35,242 nt of DNA from Pseudomonadota bacterium (lineage in GTDB: Bacteria; Myxococcota; Myxococcia; Myxococcales; Myxococcaceae), in the NCBI GenBank assembly GCA_023426545.1, contig JAFAAN010000113.1, forward strand, positions 1-35,242. The letters are read 5' to 3'. The notes under the pieces were generated by a model. That model did no database searches, was not told the DNA's origin, and saw nothing but the letters and a program-made list of their open reading frames with translations. Made by a program: the position numbers and the translations under genes. Of this stretch, positions 1 through 8,542 are shown piece after piece. Within the stretch, counting starts at the first letter, position 1. The number at the start of each line of letters is the position of its first letter.

Positions 1-1
1 G

Positions 2-91
2 GGCGACAAGGTGCGTGAGGCGCTGACGGCCGCGGCCGACCACCTGCCCGCCTCCGCGCCGCCTCCGCCGGCCATGCTCGAGCGGCCCTAG
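2..91 (+). CDS. C-terminal fragment of an unidentified protein (5' truncated by window)
   Basis: An open frame enters from the left edge and ends at TAG 89-91, giving 29 residues. It has an Ala-rich stretch (EALTAAADHLPAS), then a Pro run and the end AMLERP. Codon choice is G/C-rich at third positions like its neighbours, and a hairpin follows. Too little is present to assign a family; the Ala/Pro tail looks like a disordered C-terminus. Confidence 0.5.
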   Translation, partial: GDKVREALTAAADHLPASAPPPPAMLERP

Positions 92-131
92 CCGCCAGAC
101 GGGCGCGCGCCCGCCCCTCGCGGCGCCAGTC

Positions 132-152
132 GGAGCGGCAGGGCGCCGCTCC
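132..152 (+). terminator. GC-rich hairpin after the truncated first gene
   Basis: GGAGCGGC (132-139) pairs perfectly with GCCGCTCC (145-152) around a five-base loop. A second, smaller palindrome (CGGGC/GCCCG, 100-113) lies just upstream. There is no T-tract, so this is a hairpin in the right place rather than a proven intrinsic terminator. Confidence 0.3.
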
Positions 153-210
153 ACGCCTTCACGCCACGAACCTTGAAGCGGCGGCCACACCACTGTTAGT
201 GGGACCTGCA

Positions 211-2316
211 ATGATGGCAGGTGAGGCACCCGCTCCAAGCCCGGCGCTCCAGCGCGCAGTCTGGGTTCGTCTGCGCGCGGCGTTGAGCCGCTTCACCCAC
301 GCCGCCCTGCAAGCCTCCAATCGCCTGCGGCTCCCCGGCCCCTCGGTGCTGCCGGTGGCGGGCGCGGTGGTCGGCCTCTACAGCGGGTTGGCCGCCGGCA
401 TCTTCTCCAACCTCATCGGCCTGGTGAGCGGGCTCACCTTCGGCGCCGCCACGCTGGAGCGCCTGCTGCGTCAGGACCAGTTCGAGGCCCTGGTGAGGGC
501 CTTCGCGACGGCCCGGTGGCATCCGGAATACGCCTATATCGGCGTGCCGCTGGCGACGGGCGCGCTGCTGCTGTCGCGCATCATCGAGCCGGGGGAGCCC
601 CGAGACGAGGTGAAGCGCCGGCTGCGGCTGCTGTCCCTGCTGACGCTGGGCGCGCTGTCGCTCTACTACCCGCTGGTGGCGCTGTCCGCGCTCAACAGCG
701 TGTTCGGCCACACCCACCACCTGCCGGAGGCGCTGCCGCACCTGCCGTGGTGGCTGATGCTGCTGGCCCCCACGCTGGGGGGCATCGCGGTGGGCCGGCT
801 GCTGCGAGATCGGCCGGAGACGCATGGCCACGGCGTGCCCGAGGTGGTGCGGGCGGTGAAGAGCGGCGCCAACGCGCTGCCAGCGGACCGGGGCCTGCTG
901 AAGCTGGTGGCCTCCGCCATCACCATCGGCAGCGGTGGCTCCGCGGGGCGCGAGGGCCCCATCGTCTACGGCGGCGCGGCGTTCGCCTCCACCGTGGGCC
1001 GGGTGCTGGGCTTCAGCCGCAAGGAGCTGTCCATCCTCCTGGCCTGCGGCGCGGGGGCGGGCATCTCCGCGTCCTTCAACGCCCCCATCGCTGGCGCCGT
1101 GTTCGCGATGGAAATCATCCTCCGCGAGTTCGAGCTGCGCGTCTTCTCGCCCATCATCCTGGCCAGCGTGGCCGGCACCCTGGTGAGCCAGGGCGTGCTG
1201 GGCGAGTCCGCGATGCTCCGGCACATCCCCTACGAGCTGGTCAGCGGCGGCGAGGTGCTGGCCTATGCCGGCCTGGGCATCGGCTGCGGGCTGCTGGCCT
1301 TCACCTTCGTGCAGCTGCTGCACGGCGTGGAGCACTACTTCCATGGGCACGGGAAGGGCCGGCTGTCACCCTGGCTCGGGAACAGGCCGCTGCCGCTGCG
1401 CGCGGGCCTGGGCGGGCTGTGCGCCGGCGTGCTGGCCTTCATCAGCCCCACCGTGTGGGGCAGCGGGCACGACTACATCAACCTGGCCGCGCTGGGGCGG
1501 CTGCCCTTCGTGTTCCTCATCACCGCGTGCCTGCTGAAGCTGGTGGCCACGGCCCTCACCATCGGCTCGGGGGGCTCGGGCGGCACCTTCTTCCCCGCGG
1601 CCGTCATCGGCGCCATGGCGGGCGGCGCCTTCGGGACGCTGGTGCACTACTTCTTCCCAGCGAGCACCGGCCCCAGCGGCGCGTACGCCCTGGTGGGCAT
1701 GGGCGGCGCGGTGGCGGCGCTCACCCGCGGCCCGCTCACTGGCATGATGATGCTGTACGAGCTGAGCGGGAATCACGACATCATCCTGCCGCTGATGGTG
1801 ACGTGCACCATCGCCTCCGCGCTCTGCCACTACCTCACCGAGCGCACGACGCCGAAGGTCCAGAGCGACTCCGACCTGCTGGAGGCCACCCCCGTGCGCG
1901 CGCTGATGACGCACCACACGCCCGTGCCCGCCGGCACGCCGCTGCGCGCCCTGGCGGACCTGCTGCTCACGTCGGAGGCGGGCACCCTGCCCGTCCTGGA
2001 CACGCAGGGCGGCCTCTACGGCACCGTGCAGGTGCAGCAGCTGCGCGAGGTGTGGCGCGACGAATCCCTGTATCCGCTGCTGGTGGCCAGCGACCTGGCG
2101 CGCAAGCTGCCCGCGCTGGCTCCCGAGGCGAACCTGGCCCAGGCCCTCCACCTCATGGACCAGGAGGACGTGGACGCCCTGCCCGTCACCGCGCCGCCGG
2201 GCAGCGCCACCTGCGGGCTGCTCACCCGAGCCGCGGTGCGCCGGTTCCTCTTCGCCCAGCATGCGCGGGCCCACGCCGAGGGCAACTACCCCATCAGCCC
2301 CGCCGAGACGCACTGA
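211..2316 (+). CDS. CLC-family chloride channel/antiporter with C-terminal CBS domains
   Basis: Integral membrane CLC transporter of about 701 residues that moves chloride or another anion, possibly against protons. Numbered from ATG 211, the selectivity-filter loops are GHGVP (206-210), GSGGSAGREGP (240-250, with gating Glu248) and GSGGSGGTFFP (452-462). About ten hydrophobic segments lie between residues 40 and 545. A cytoplasmic CBS pair follows (about 560-685), suggesting control by adenine nucleotides. His occupies the position of the central Ser in the usual GSGIP loop. In the FNAPIAG...FAMEI stretch the inner proton-relay Glu (E203 of the E. coli protein) is Ile302. The start is uncertain: GTG 199 and ATG 214 are in frame, but TGGGA upstream favours ATG 211. 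The next gene is convergent, 13 bp away. Confidence 0.93.
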   Translation: MMAGEAPAPSPALQRAVWVRLRAALSRFTHAALQASNRLRLPGPSVLPVAGAVVGLYSGLAAGIFSNLIGLVSGLTFGAATLERLLRQDQFEALVRAFATARWHPEYAYIGVPLATGALLLSRIIEPGEPRDEVKRRLRLLSLLTLGALSLYYPLVALSALNSVFGHTHHLPEALPHLPWWLMLLAPTLGGIAVGRLLRDRPETHGHGVPEVVRAVKSGANALPADRGLLKLVASAITIGSGGSAGREGPIVYGGAAFASTVGRVLGFSRKELSILLACGAGAGISASFNAPIAGAVFAMEIILREFELRVFSPIILASVAGTLVSQGVLGESAMLRHIPYELVSGGEVLAYAGLGIGCGLLAFTFVQLLHGVEHYFHGHGKGRLSPWLGNRPLPLRAGLGGLCAGVLAFISPTVWGSGHDYINLAALGRLPFVFLITACLLKLVATALTIGSGGSGGTFFPAAVIGAMAGGAFGTLVHYFFPASTGPSGAYALVGMGGAVAALTRGPLTGMMMLYELSGNHDIILPLMVTCTIASALCHYLTERTTPKVQSDSDLLEATPVRALMTHHTPVPAGTPLRALADLLLTSEAGTLPVLDTQGGLYGTVQVQQLREVWRDESLYPLLVASDLARKLPALAPEANLAQALHLMDQEDVDALPVTAPPGSATCGLLTRAAVRRFLFAQHARAHAEGNYPISPAETH

Positions 2317-2329
2317 CGCCTCCGCGCGC

Positions 2330-3553
2330 TCAGGAGGGGGGCGGGCTCGCCGGGGACGCCGAGCCCCGGGCCCCCTCGAGGCGGGCGTAGACGGAGAGGT
2401 AGCGGCTGGCCATTTCCCGGGGCGTGAACGTCAGCGCCCGCGCCCGTGCGCGCAGGGCCAGCCGGGCCCGCAGCGCGGGGTCCTTCCGCAGCAGCTCCAG
2501 CGCCGCCACCAGCGCCTCCACGTCATCCGGGGGGACGAAGCACGCGGCCTCGTCGCCCCACACCTCCCGCAGGGACGGGAGGTCCGCCAGCACCAGCGCG
2601 CAGCCGGACAGGGCCGCCTCCAGCGCGGTGAGGCCGAAGGGCGCGTACCTTGCGGGCAGCGCGAAGATGGCCGCGCGCGCCATCCACTCCGCGAGGACGT
2701 GGGGCTCCAGGTGGCCCATCCACTGGAGCTGGCGCGGCTCCGCCTTCCGCTCGGAGGGGTGTCTCGCGTCCCCCGCGAGCTTCACCGGCCAGCCCACGCG
2801 GGGCGCGGCGGCCTCCAGCGCGGCGATGTTCTTCGCCTCGTCCCAGGGGCTGCCCACGCTGAGGATGAAGGGCTCCCGCTCCGGGCGCGGCGTCGCCCGG
2901 TCCGCGCGCCGGGCGTGGGGGATGACCTCCGCGCCGGCCAGCGGCCCATAGTGCGCCTGGAGGGAAGCGAGCAGGTCCCTGCTGGGCGTCACCACCCGGC
3001 CCGCCGCGCGCAGGCCCGCGGTGACGGCCTCGCGGTAGCGGTCCTCCCGCGGCGGCGCCTCCTCGCCCCGCACCGCCCGCCACCATGACAGCCGGCAGGC
3101 GTGCCCCACCACCAGGGGCCCCCGCAGCCACGGCAGCGCGCCGTGCGCGTAGCCGTTGAGGTGCACCACGTCCGGGCGGAGCCGGTGCTCCAGGTCGAGC
3201 AGCCAGTCCCCCGCGGCCCGCACGTCGTCCCACGCGTCGTCCATCCACTCCAGCCGGAAGCGGCCTTCCTCGATGGCGAGGCTCGGGATGCCACGCGCCT
3301 CCGCCCACTGCCCTCGGGACAGCGGCGCCCCCATGGTCGCCAGCGTCACCTCCACGCCATGCGGCGCCAGCGCCCGGGTCAGCTCCAGTGCGTACGTCCA
3401 GACGTCCCCCACGGCGTCGGCCGTCATCAGCACCCGCCGCACGCGGTGGGAGATGGCGACGTTCCCCGAGAAGCGCGTGCCGCCCTCGCCTGGCGCGGCA
3501 TCGGTGTGCAGCCCTTCCGCTTCGCTCGCGATGTGCATCCGCCGACTCTTCAT
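2330..3553 (-). CDS. GT-B fold (GT4-like) glycosyltransferase
   Basis: Cytoplasmic glycosyltransferase of 407 residues with two Rossmann-like lobes. The N-lobe starts near residue 38 with a typical RRVLMTADAVGDVWTYALEL stretch. The C-lobe holds LSVGSPWDEAKNIAAL (about 231-246), with Lys241 in the nucleotide-phosphate position, and PFGLTALEAALSG (305-317). The EX7E motif of GT4 enzymes keeps the second Glu (312), but the first position is Ala304. Sugar donor and acceptor cannot be told; a role in polysaccharide or glycolipid assembly is inference. The start is ATG 3553, preceded by a GGGGTGGGGGG tract; the frame runs on upstream to 3811, but those codons overlap the divergent gene and look non-coding. 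The first 37 residues are unconserved in appearance, so a shorter start is possible. Confidence 0.85.
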   Translation of the reverse strand: MKSRRMHIASEAEGLHTDAAPGEGGTRFSGNVAISHRVRRVLMTADAVGDVWTYALELTRALAPHGVEVTLATMGAPLSRGQWAEARGIPSLAIEEGRFRLEWMDDAWDDVRAAGDWLLDLEHRLRPDVVHLNGYAHGALPWLRGPLVVGHACRLSWWRAVRGEEAPPREDRYREAVTAGLRAAGRVVTPSRDLLASLQAHYGPLAGAEVIPHARRADRATPRPEREPFILSVGSPWDEAKNIAALEAAAPRVGWPVKLAGDARHPSERKAEPRQLQWMGHLEPHVLAEWMARAAIFALPARYAPFGLTALEAALSGCALVLADLPSLREVWGDEAACFVPPDDVEALVAALELLRKDPALRARLALRARARALTFTPREMASRYLSVYARLEGARGSASPASPPPS

Positions 3554-3776
3554 GTGGCCCCCCACCCCGCCCCGGCTCCGTGGTGGGCAACGTAGGGCAA
3601 GCCCCTTCACACGAGGATTGCCCCGTCGCACCGCGTCCCTGCACGGCATCCGATGGATGGGAGGTGAGGCTCCACCCGGGCCCCTCTTCGTCCGTCCGCC
3701 GCGCCTACGCGAATTCCCTGGATGTCCTGGCCGGCGGGCGCGCGAAGGGACATGCTGGGGGCACGTGAGGCCCTCC

Positions 3777-4277
3777 ATGGAGATTCTCCGAGCGACTCCG
3801 TCCGAGCACACGCTGCTGCGAAACCTCTACCCGCTCTACCTCCACGACCTGAGCGAGTTCGGCGTCGAGTACAGCCTGGACGTGCAGGGGCGCTGGCGGC
3901 CGGACTTCCTGCCCACGTGGCTGATTCCCGCGCCGGAGGTCCACCCCCTGCTGCTGCGCTGGGCGGGCCGCGTGGTGGGCTTCGCCTTCGTGGGCCAGTC
4001 CCCCTTCCCGTACATGACGCCCGGGCGGGACTACCGGATGAGCGAGTTCTTCATCCTGCGTGGCGAGCGGCGGCAGGGGTTGGGGCGGCTCGCCGCCAGG
4101 GCCGTGTTCGACCGCTTCCCCGGCGTCTGGGAGGTGTCGCAGCTGCCCGCCAACCGCGCGGCCACCGCCTTCTGGCGGCGCGTCATCGACGAGTACACGG
4201 GGGGCTACTTCGAGGACACCTTCATCGACGGCGCGCCCGCCCAGGTCTTCGACAGCCGCCGGCGCGCGCCGCCGTGA
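3777..4277 (+). CDS. GNAT-family N-acetyltransferase
   Basis: Predicted acetyl-CoA-dependent N-acetyltransferase of 166 residues, a normal length for a single GNAT domain. Motif A is visible as RGERRQGLGRLAARAVFDR (95-113) with the acetyl-CoA pyrophosphate loop RRQGLG. Motif B follows as N126-RAATAFWRR, the usual Asn and aromatic before the last strand. Strand beta-4 is MSEFFIL. The substrate is unknown; the sequence resembles the uncharacterised GNATs with an aromatic-rich N-terminus rather than RimI or aminoglycoside enzymes. The gene is divergent from the glycosyltransferase across 223 bp that hold no other gene, and convergent with the peroxiredoxin 6 bp away. GTG 3765 is an in-frame alternative start. 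Confidence 0.85.
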   Translation: MEILRATPSEHTLLRNLYPLYLHDLSEFGVEYSLDVQGRWRPDFLPTWLIPAPEVHPLLLRWAGRVVGFAFVGQSPFPYMTPGRDYRMSEFFILRGERRQGLGRLAARAVFDRFPGVWEVSQLPANRAATAFWRRVIDEYTGGYFEDTFIDGAPAQVFDSRRRAPP

Positions 4278-4283
4278 AGCGCG

Positions 4284-4817
4284 CTACTTCGCGTCCGCGG
4301 GCTTCGCGCCGTCGGGCTTCGCGCTCGCGGGCTTGCGCAGCGGGCACGCGACAATCGCGCCGTTGGGGTCGATGGCGTCGTTGCCGGACTCGACCTTGAG
4401 GATCTTCCGGTCCTCGCCCACGACGAAGGTGTACCGCTTGGGCAGCGACAGCAGCGGCATCTTCACGTCGTACGCGGAGACGACCTGTCCCTCCGGGTCG
4501 GGGATGAAGGGAAAGGGCGCCTTCAGGTCGGCCTTGAAGCGCGCGAGCGCCTCCGCGTCATCCATGCTGATGGCCAGCACCTGACCCTGCGCCTTCTCGA
4601 CGTCCGCGTAGCGGTCACGGTACGCCTTCAGCTCCCGGGTGCAGCCGCCCGTGAAGGCCTTGGGGAAGAAGGCCAGGATGACGGGCCCCTTCTTCACCAT
4701 CTCCGACAACGTGTAGACGTTGCCGGCCGAGTCCTTCGCCGTGAAGTCCGGCGCCGTCTCACCGGCCTGGGGAATGGCACCACTGAAGAGTCCCGCAACG
4801 AGCAATGGCACGAGCAT
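4284..4817 (-). CDS. Exported peroxiredoxin, Bcp/PrxQ (AhpC/TSA) type
   Basis: Thiol peroxidase of 177 residues that reduces hydrogen peroxide or organic peroxides. A short hydrophobic N-terminus (residues 1-16) looks like a signal peptide, so the enzyme probably acts in the periplasm. The active-site loop is FFPKAFTGGCTRE with peroxidatic Cys59, and the catalytic Arg is in PKRYTF (Arg128). The only other Cys is Cys158 near the C-terminus, a possible resolving residue, although PrxQ proteins usually keep theirs five residues after the first. The tail is Lys/Ala/Pro-rich. A TCTAGT hexamer ends 7 nt before ATG 4817 and there is no Shine-Dalgarno sequence. Confidence 0.9.
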   Translation of the reverse strand: MLVPLLVAGLFSGAIPQAGETAPDFTAKDSAGNVYTLSEMVKKGPVILAFFPKAFTGGCTRELKAYRDRYADVEKAQGQVLAISMDDAEALARFKADLKAPFPFIPDPEGQVVSAYDVKMPLLSLPKRYTFVVGEDRKILKVESGNDAIDPNGAIVACPLRKPASAKPDGAKPADAK

Positions 4818-4824
4818 GCGGCGG

Positions 4825-4854
4825 ACTAGACAGGACTTCGCGCCCGCGGGGCAA
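4825..4854 (-). promoter_or_regulatory. Probable promoter of the peroxiredoxin gene (leaderless)
   Basis: On the minus strand, TTGCCC (4854-4849) and TCTAGT (4830-4825) are separated by 18 bp. The -10 ends 7 nt before the ATG, which would put the transcript start at or next to the start codon. Confidence 0.4.
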
Positions 4855-4862
4855 GGCCGCGC

Positions 4863-6152
4863 CTACTTCGCCGCCTCCGCCATGCGGGCCCAGACGGCCG
4901 ACGCGGCCTCGCGCGCCTGCTCGGCCACCACCGTGGGGCTCACCGACAGCGGCCTGCGCGCCCACATGCGCCATACCCCGTCCACCATCACCGCCTCCAC
5001 GTGCCGGCTGCCCAGGCCGAACACCACGTGCCAGGCCAGGTTCTCCGCTGTGAGCGGCGTGGCGGGCAGGTAGTCCAGGATGAGCAGGTCGGCGAGCGAG
5101 CCCTCGCGCATCGGCCCCACCGAGGCGTCGAACATCTGCGACGCCATGCGGTGCCCGTTGGCCAGGTAGCGCAGCACGTCGATGGGCTGTCCCGCCTCGC
5201 GCGAGCGCAGGTACGCCGCCTGCGCCTCCGCGAACAGGTCCGCGGACACGCCGTCCGCACCCAGCGTGGCCCGCGCGCCGAACTTCAGCGCCGGGGCGTA
5301 GCCCACCTCCAGGCCCTGGTTGGCGCGCGGCGTGTGCACCAGCCACGCGCCGGTGGCAATCACCTGCGCCAGGGCCGCCCAGTCCAGGTGGCCCACGTGC
5401 GCGAGCTGGCTCTTGGGCGACAGCAGGCCGGCCTCCAGCAGGCGCGACACCGGCGATGCGCCGTAGTTCTCGTTGGACAGGCGTTCATCGAGCGGGTCCT
5501 CCGCCAGCGGCAGGTGCAGCGCGCCGGTGCCCAGCGACGTGAGCGCCTCCGCCAGCCCCGTCAGCGCGTCCGGCCCGAGCGTGAAGCTGGCCCCCGCGCC
5601 CACCTGTCCGCGGAAGCGTCCCTTCGCCTTCTTCGCGAAGCTGACCGTCTCCTCCAGCCCCTCCTCCCGGCCGAGCGCGCCCATGCGGTCCGACACCGCG
5701 TAGGCGAGCACGCCGCGCACGCCCACCTCGTGGAGCCCGCGCGCCACCCGCACCAGCGAGCCCGACACCGCGTTGGGCGACGCGTGCAGGTCGCACACGG
5801 TGGTGGTGCCGCACTGGAGCGCCTCCAGGCCACCGGCGCACGCGGCCACCTGCACCGCGTCCAGGTCGAGCGCGTTCTCGTACGGCCAGACCACCTGCTC
5901 GAGAATCTCCTGGTAGGTCTCCAGCGCGGGGCGCGGCATGCCCCGGCCCAGCACCGCATTCAGCCGGTGGTGCGCGCTCACCAGCCCCGGGAAGACGAGC
6001 TTGCCCGACAACGTCACCACCTCGTCGTCCGCGCCGGGCGTCAGGTCCGGCCCGCGGGCGACGATGCGCTCTCCCTCGATGCGCAAGTCCACACGCTCGA
6101 CCAGCGCCGGCTCCAGTTCGACGACGAGACCACCCTTGAGGACCGTGCCCAA
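4863..6152 (-). CDS. SsnA-like amidohydrolase homologue, metal site incomplete
   Basis: A 429-residue protein of the metal-dependent hydrolase (TIM-barrel amidohydrolase) superfamily, closest by eye to SsnA-type proteins. It has the N-terminal beta-sandwich (1-55), FPGLVSAHHRLN (54-65), GTTTVCDLHASPNAVSGSL (115-133), LHLPLAEDPLDER (212-224), AHVGHLD (251-257) and TLGADGVSADLF (296-307). In active relatives the strand-1 motif is HxH and strand 5 carries a His ligand. Here these positions are Arg63 and Pro215, while His61, His252 and Asp300 remain. The protein may therefore be inactive or use a different site. The start is TTG 6152, the only in-frame choice near a good ribosome site (GGAGGG at about 6158-6163). 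It is divergent from the kinase at 6332. Confidence 0.85.
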   Translation of the reverse strand: MGTVLKGGLVVELEPALVERVDLRIEGERIVARGPDLTPGADDEVVTLSGKLVFPGLVSAHHRLNAVLGRGMPRPALETYQEILEQVVWPYENALDLDAVQVAACAGGLEALQCGTTTVCDLHASPNAVSGSLVRVARGLHEVGVRGVLAYAVSDRMGALGREEGLEETVSFAKKAKGRFRGQVGAGASFTLGPDALTGLAEALTSLGTGALHLPLAEDPLDERLSNENYGASPVSRLLEAGLLSPKSQLAHVGHLDWAALAQVIATGAWLVHTPRANQGLEVGYAPALKFGARATLGADGVSADLFAEAQAAYLRSREAGQPIDVLRYLANGHRMASQMFDASVGPMREGSLADLLILDYLPATPLTAENLAWHVVFGLGSRHVEAVMVDGVWRMWARRPLSVSPTVVAEQAREAASAVWARMAEAAK

Positions 6153-6225
6153 CCATCCCTCCGGACGCAGCGCGTGCGTGTGTCAGGGCCACCTCCCGCC
6201 AGGCCCATGAAACAGGCCAGACGTT

Positions 6226-6295
6226 AACACTGTCGCTTCCATACGCGAGTGCGCAGCAAGCGGACTCCTACCCGCCGTAATGGTCACAACACTGT
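6226..6295. promoter_or_regulatory. Divergent intergenic region with an 8-bp direct repeat
   Basis: AACACTGT occurs at 6226-6233 and again at 6288-6295, within the 179-bp gap between the divergent amidohydrolase and kinase genes. The spacing of 62 bp is close to six helical turns. This could be a pair of regulator sites; the repeat is short and may be chance. Confidence 0.2.
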
Positions 6296-6331
6296 GCGCG
6301 GACGCACGCCTACACGTAGACTGCGCGCACT

Positions 6332-8473
6332 GTGGAGCCGGAGCAGAACCCCTATCAGGTGGGTCGCTACCGACTGTCCGCGCGTATCGCGACAGGCGGC
6401 ATGGCGGAGGTGTACCTGGGACGCGGCATCGACGACGACGGACGCCGAGGACCGGCTGTCGCCGTGAAGCGCCTGATGCCGCACCTGGCATCGGACCGGC
6501 GCGTGGTGCAGATGTTCCTCAACGAGGCGCGCATCACCGCGCAGGTGCGGCACCCCAACGTCGTCACCATCATCGAGCTGGGCATGGAGGGCCAGGAGCC
6601 CTTCATCGCCATGGAGCTGCTGGAGGGCCGCTCCTTCGCGGAGCTGCGCCAGGAAGCCGCCGAGCACGGACAGCGCGTGCCGCTGGGCATCACGCTGCGC
6701 GTGCTGGTGGAGGCCTGCCGTGGGCTCGACGCGGCGCATCGCGCCGTGGACGAGGCCGGGCGCCCGCTGCGAATCGTCCACCGCGACTTCACCCCCGACA
6801 ACATCCACGTGGGCGTGAACGGCGCGGTGAAGGTCATCGACTTCGGCATCGCCAAGGCGGATGCGCTCGGCTCGGGGACGGAGCCCGGCGTCCTCAAGGG
6901 CAAGTTCTTCTACATGTCGCCGGAGATGATTGCCGGCAAGCCGGTGGACCACCGCGCGGACCTGTTCGCCGCGGGCGTCATGCTCTATGAGCAGCTCTGT
7001 GGACGCCGGCCCTTCACCGGCCTCTCCGCGGACGAGGTCCTGGGACGCATCGCCGAGGGCCGCCCCCGTCCCCCCACCGCGTTCGACCCGTCCGTGCCCG
7101 CGGCGCTGGAGCGCGTGTGCCTCACCGCGCTCGCCAGGGACCCGGCCGCGCGCTTCGACAGCCTCGAGTCCTTCATCGTCGCGATCGAGGCCGTGGGTGG
7201 CGCCGCGGAGATTGCCTCGGCCGAGCAGTTGGCCGCGTACGTGGACTCGCTGTTCCCCCCAGACCGCGACCCCAAGCGGCTGGCCCTGCGCCGTGCGCGG
7301 CTGGCGGACCCGTCCCATGGAAGCACGCCGCCTCCGCACGCGCGCCCCATCCTCGGCGCCGTAGACGTCCCACCGGAGTGGCCGCGCGTTTCCCGGACCA
7401 CGAACCCCAACGCCGAGACCGTCGCGGGCGCCGTGCGGCAGGCGCACCGGAGCGCCCAGCCCCTCCCCGCGCAGGGCGCTGAGCCCGAAGCCCCTCCCGC
7501 CGCGTCCACCGCTGCGCCAGGGGCAGGCCCCGCACGGCGCTCACGGCGCGCGCCGCTCGTCGTGGGAGCGCTCGCCGTGGGCGCTGTCATCGCGGGCGCA
7601 GCGTGGTTCCTCACGCGCCCCGCGCTGCCTCCCGCCGAGCGGCTGGCCCAGGCGGAGCGCGCCACCACGCCGGGCTCGAAGGCCGCCGCGCTGAAGGGCC
7701 TGGGGGCGGATGAACGCGCGAGCGCGGAGGAGCTGAGCCGCGCCGGCGCGCTGCTGCTCGAAGCCGGCGCACACGCCCAGGCCCTGGCGCTGGCGGAGGG
7801 CTTCGTCGCGCGCTTCCCGCAGGACATCGAGGCGCACCTCCTCGCCGCCCGCGCAGCCACGGAGCTGCGCCTGGGCAAGCGCGCCGAGCGCGCCATCGAG
7901 GGGGCCACCTCGCTGGCCCCCAAGGACCTCCGCCCCTCCCTGGCCCTGGCCGAGCTGCGGGAGCGGCAGGGCGACCTGCCCGGCGCGCTGGCCGCGCTGG
8001 CCACGGCGCATGGCCTCCAGCCGCGCTCGGCCCAGGTGACGCCCCGCTACGGCCTGCTCCTGTCGCAGAGTGGCCGGCTGGACGAAGCAGCCACCGTGCT
8101 CTCCGCCTGGACGCGCACGAACGACGACGCCGCGAGCCTCGCCGAGCTGGGCTTCGTGCGCTTCCGCCAGCAGCGCGTGGACGAGGCCGCCAGCCTGCTC
8201 AAGCGCGCGCTCCGCAAGGACGCCCGGCTCGCCGTGGCGCACTACTACCTGGGGGCCGTCCTCTTCCGGCAGGGCGACACCCCGGGCGCCGAGCGCGCCT
8301 ACCTCGAAGCGGACCGGCTTTCGCCCGAGGACCCACGGGCGCTCGCCTCCCGCTGCCAGCTCCACGCCCACACCGGCAACACCGCGGGCGTCGCGGAGGC
8401 GAAGCGCGCGCTGGCCGAGCGATTCCCCACGCGCGCCGAGGCCCTGGCCGCGGAGTGCCTCGCCGTGAAGTGA
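6332..8473 (+). CDS. Membrane-anchored Ser/Thr protein kinase with periplasmic TPR repeats
   Basis: Hanks-type kinase of 713 residues. The kinase domain (13-285) has a glycine loop IATGGMAEVYLG, VAVKRL with Lys46, Glu65 in helix C, HRDFTPDNI (150-158) and DFGIAKA (170-176). The usual Lys of HRDxKxxN is Thr154, as in many myxobacterial kinases that have Ser or Thr there. A Pro-rich linker leads to one membrane helix (408-427). The rest (about 445-713) is made of TPR-like helix pairs with repeated Ala/Leu patterns, probably periplasmic and protein-binding. The start is GTG 6332 with no Shine-Dalgarno sequence but TAGACT 9 nt upstream. The neighbours do not reveal its substrate. Confidence 0.93.
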   Translation: MEPEQNPYQVGRYRLSARIATGGMAEVYLGRGIDDDGRRGPAVAVKRLMPHLASDRRVVQMFLNEARITAQVRHPNVVTIIELGMEGQEPFIAMELLEGRSFAELRQEAAEHGQRVPLGITLRVLVEACRGLDAAHRAVDEAGRPLRIVHRDFTPDNIHVGVNGAVKVIDFGIAKADALGSGTEPGVLKGKFFYMSPEMIAGKPVDHRADLFAAGVMLYEQLCGRRPFTGLSADEVLGRIAEGRPRPPTAFDPSVPAALERVCLTALARDPAARFDSLESFIVAIEAVGGAAEIASAEQLAAYVDSLFPPDRDPKRLALRRARLADPSHGSTPPPHARPILGAVDVPPEWPRVSRTTNPNAETVAGAVRQAHRSAQPLPAQGAEPEAPPAASTAAPGAGPARRSRRAPLVVGALAVGAVIAGAAWFLTRPALPPAERLAQAERATTPGSKAAALKGLGADERASAEELSRAGALLLEAGAHAQALALAEGFVARFPQDIEAHLLAARAATELRLGKRAERAIEGATSLAPKDLRPSLALAELRERQGDLPGALAALATAHGLQPRSAQVTPRYGLLLSQSGRLDEAATVLSAWTRTNDDAASLAELGFVRFRQQRVDEAASLLKRALRKDARLAVAHYYLGAVLFRQGDTPGAERAYLEADRLSPEDPRALASRCQLHAHTGNTAGVAEAKRALAERFPTRAEALAAECLAVK

Positions 8474-8529
8474 CGCGGACACTTCGCGCGCCGCCCCCGT
8501 TCCTCCAAGCCACGCCCGCCCACGCCCAT

Positions 8530-8535
8530 TAACCT
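8530..8535 (+). promoter_or_regulatory. -10-like hexamer TAACCT before the esterase
   Basis: TAACCT ends 7 nt before ATG 8543, in a stretch otherwise almost all G/C and without a Shine-Dalgarno sequence. No clear -35 is seen. Confidence 0.3.
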
Positions 8536-8542
8536 CCAGGCC

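Noticed and set aside
5001..6227. 408-codon open frame on the plus strand
   Set aside because: Antisense to the amidohydrolase, with a His/Arg/Gln-rich translation without domain character.
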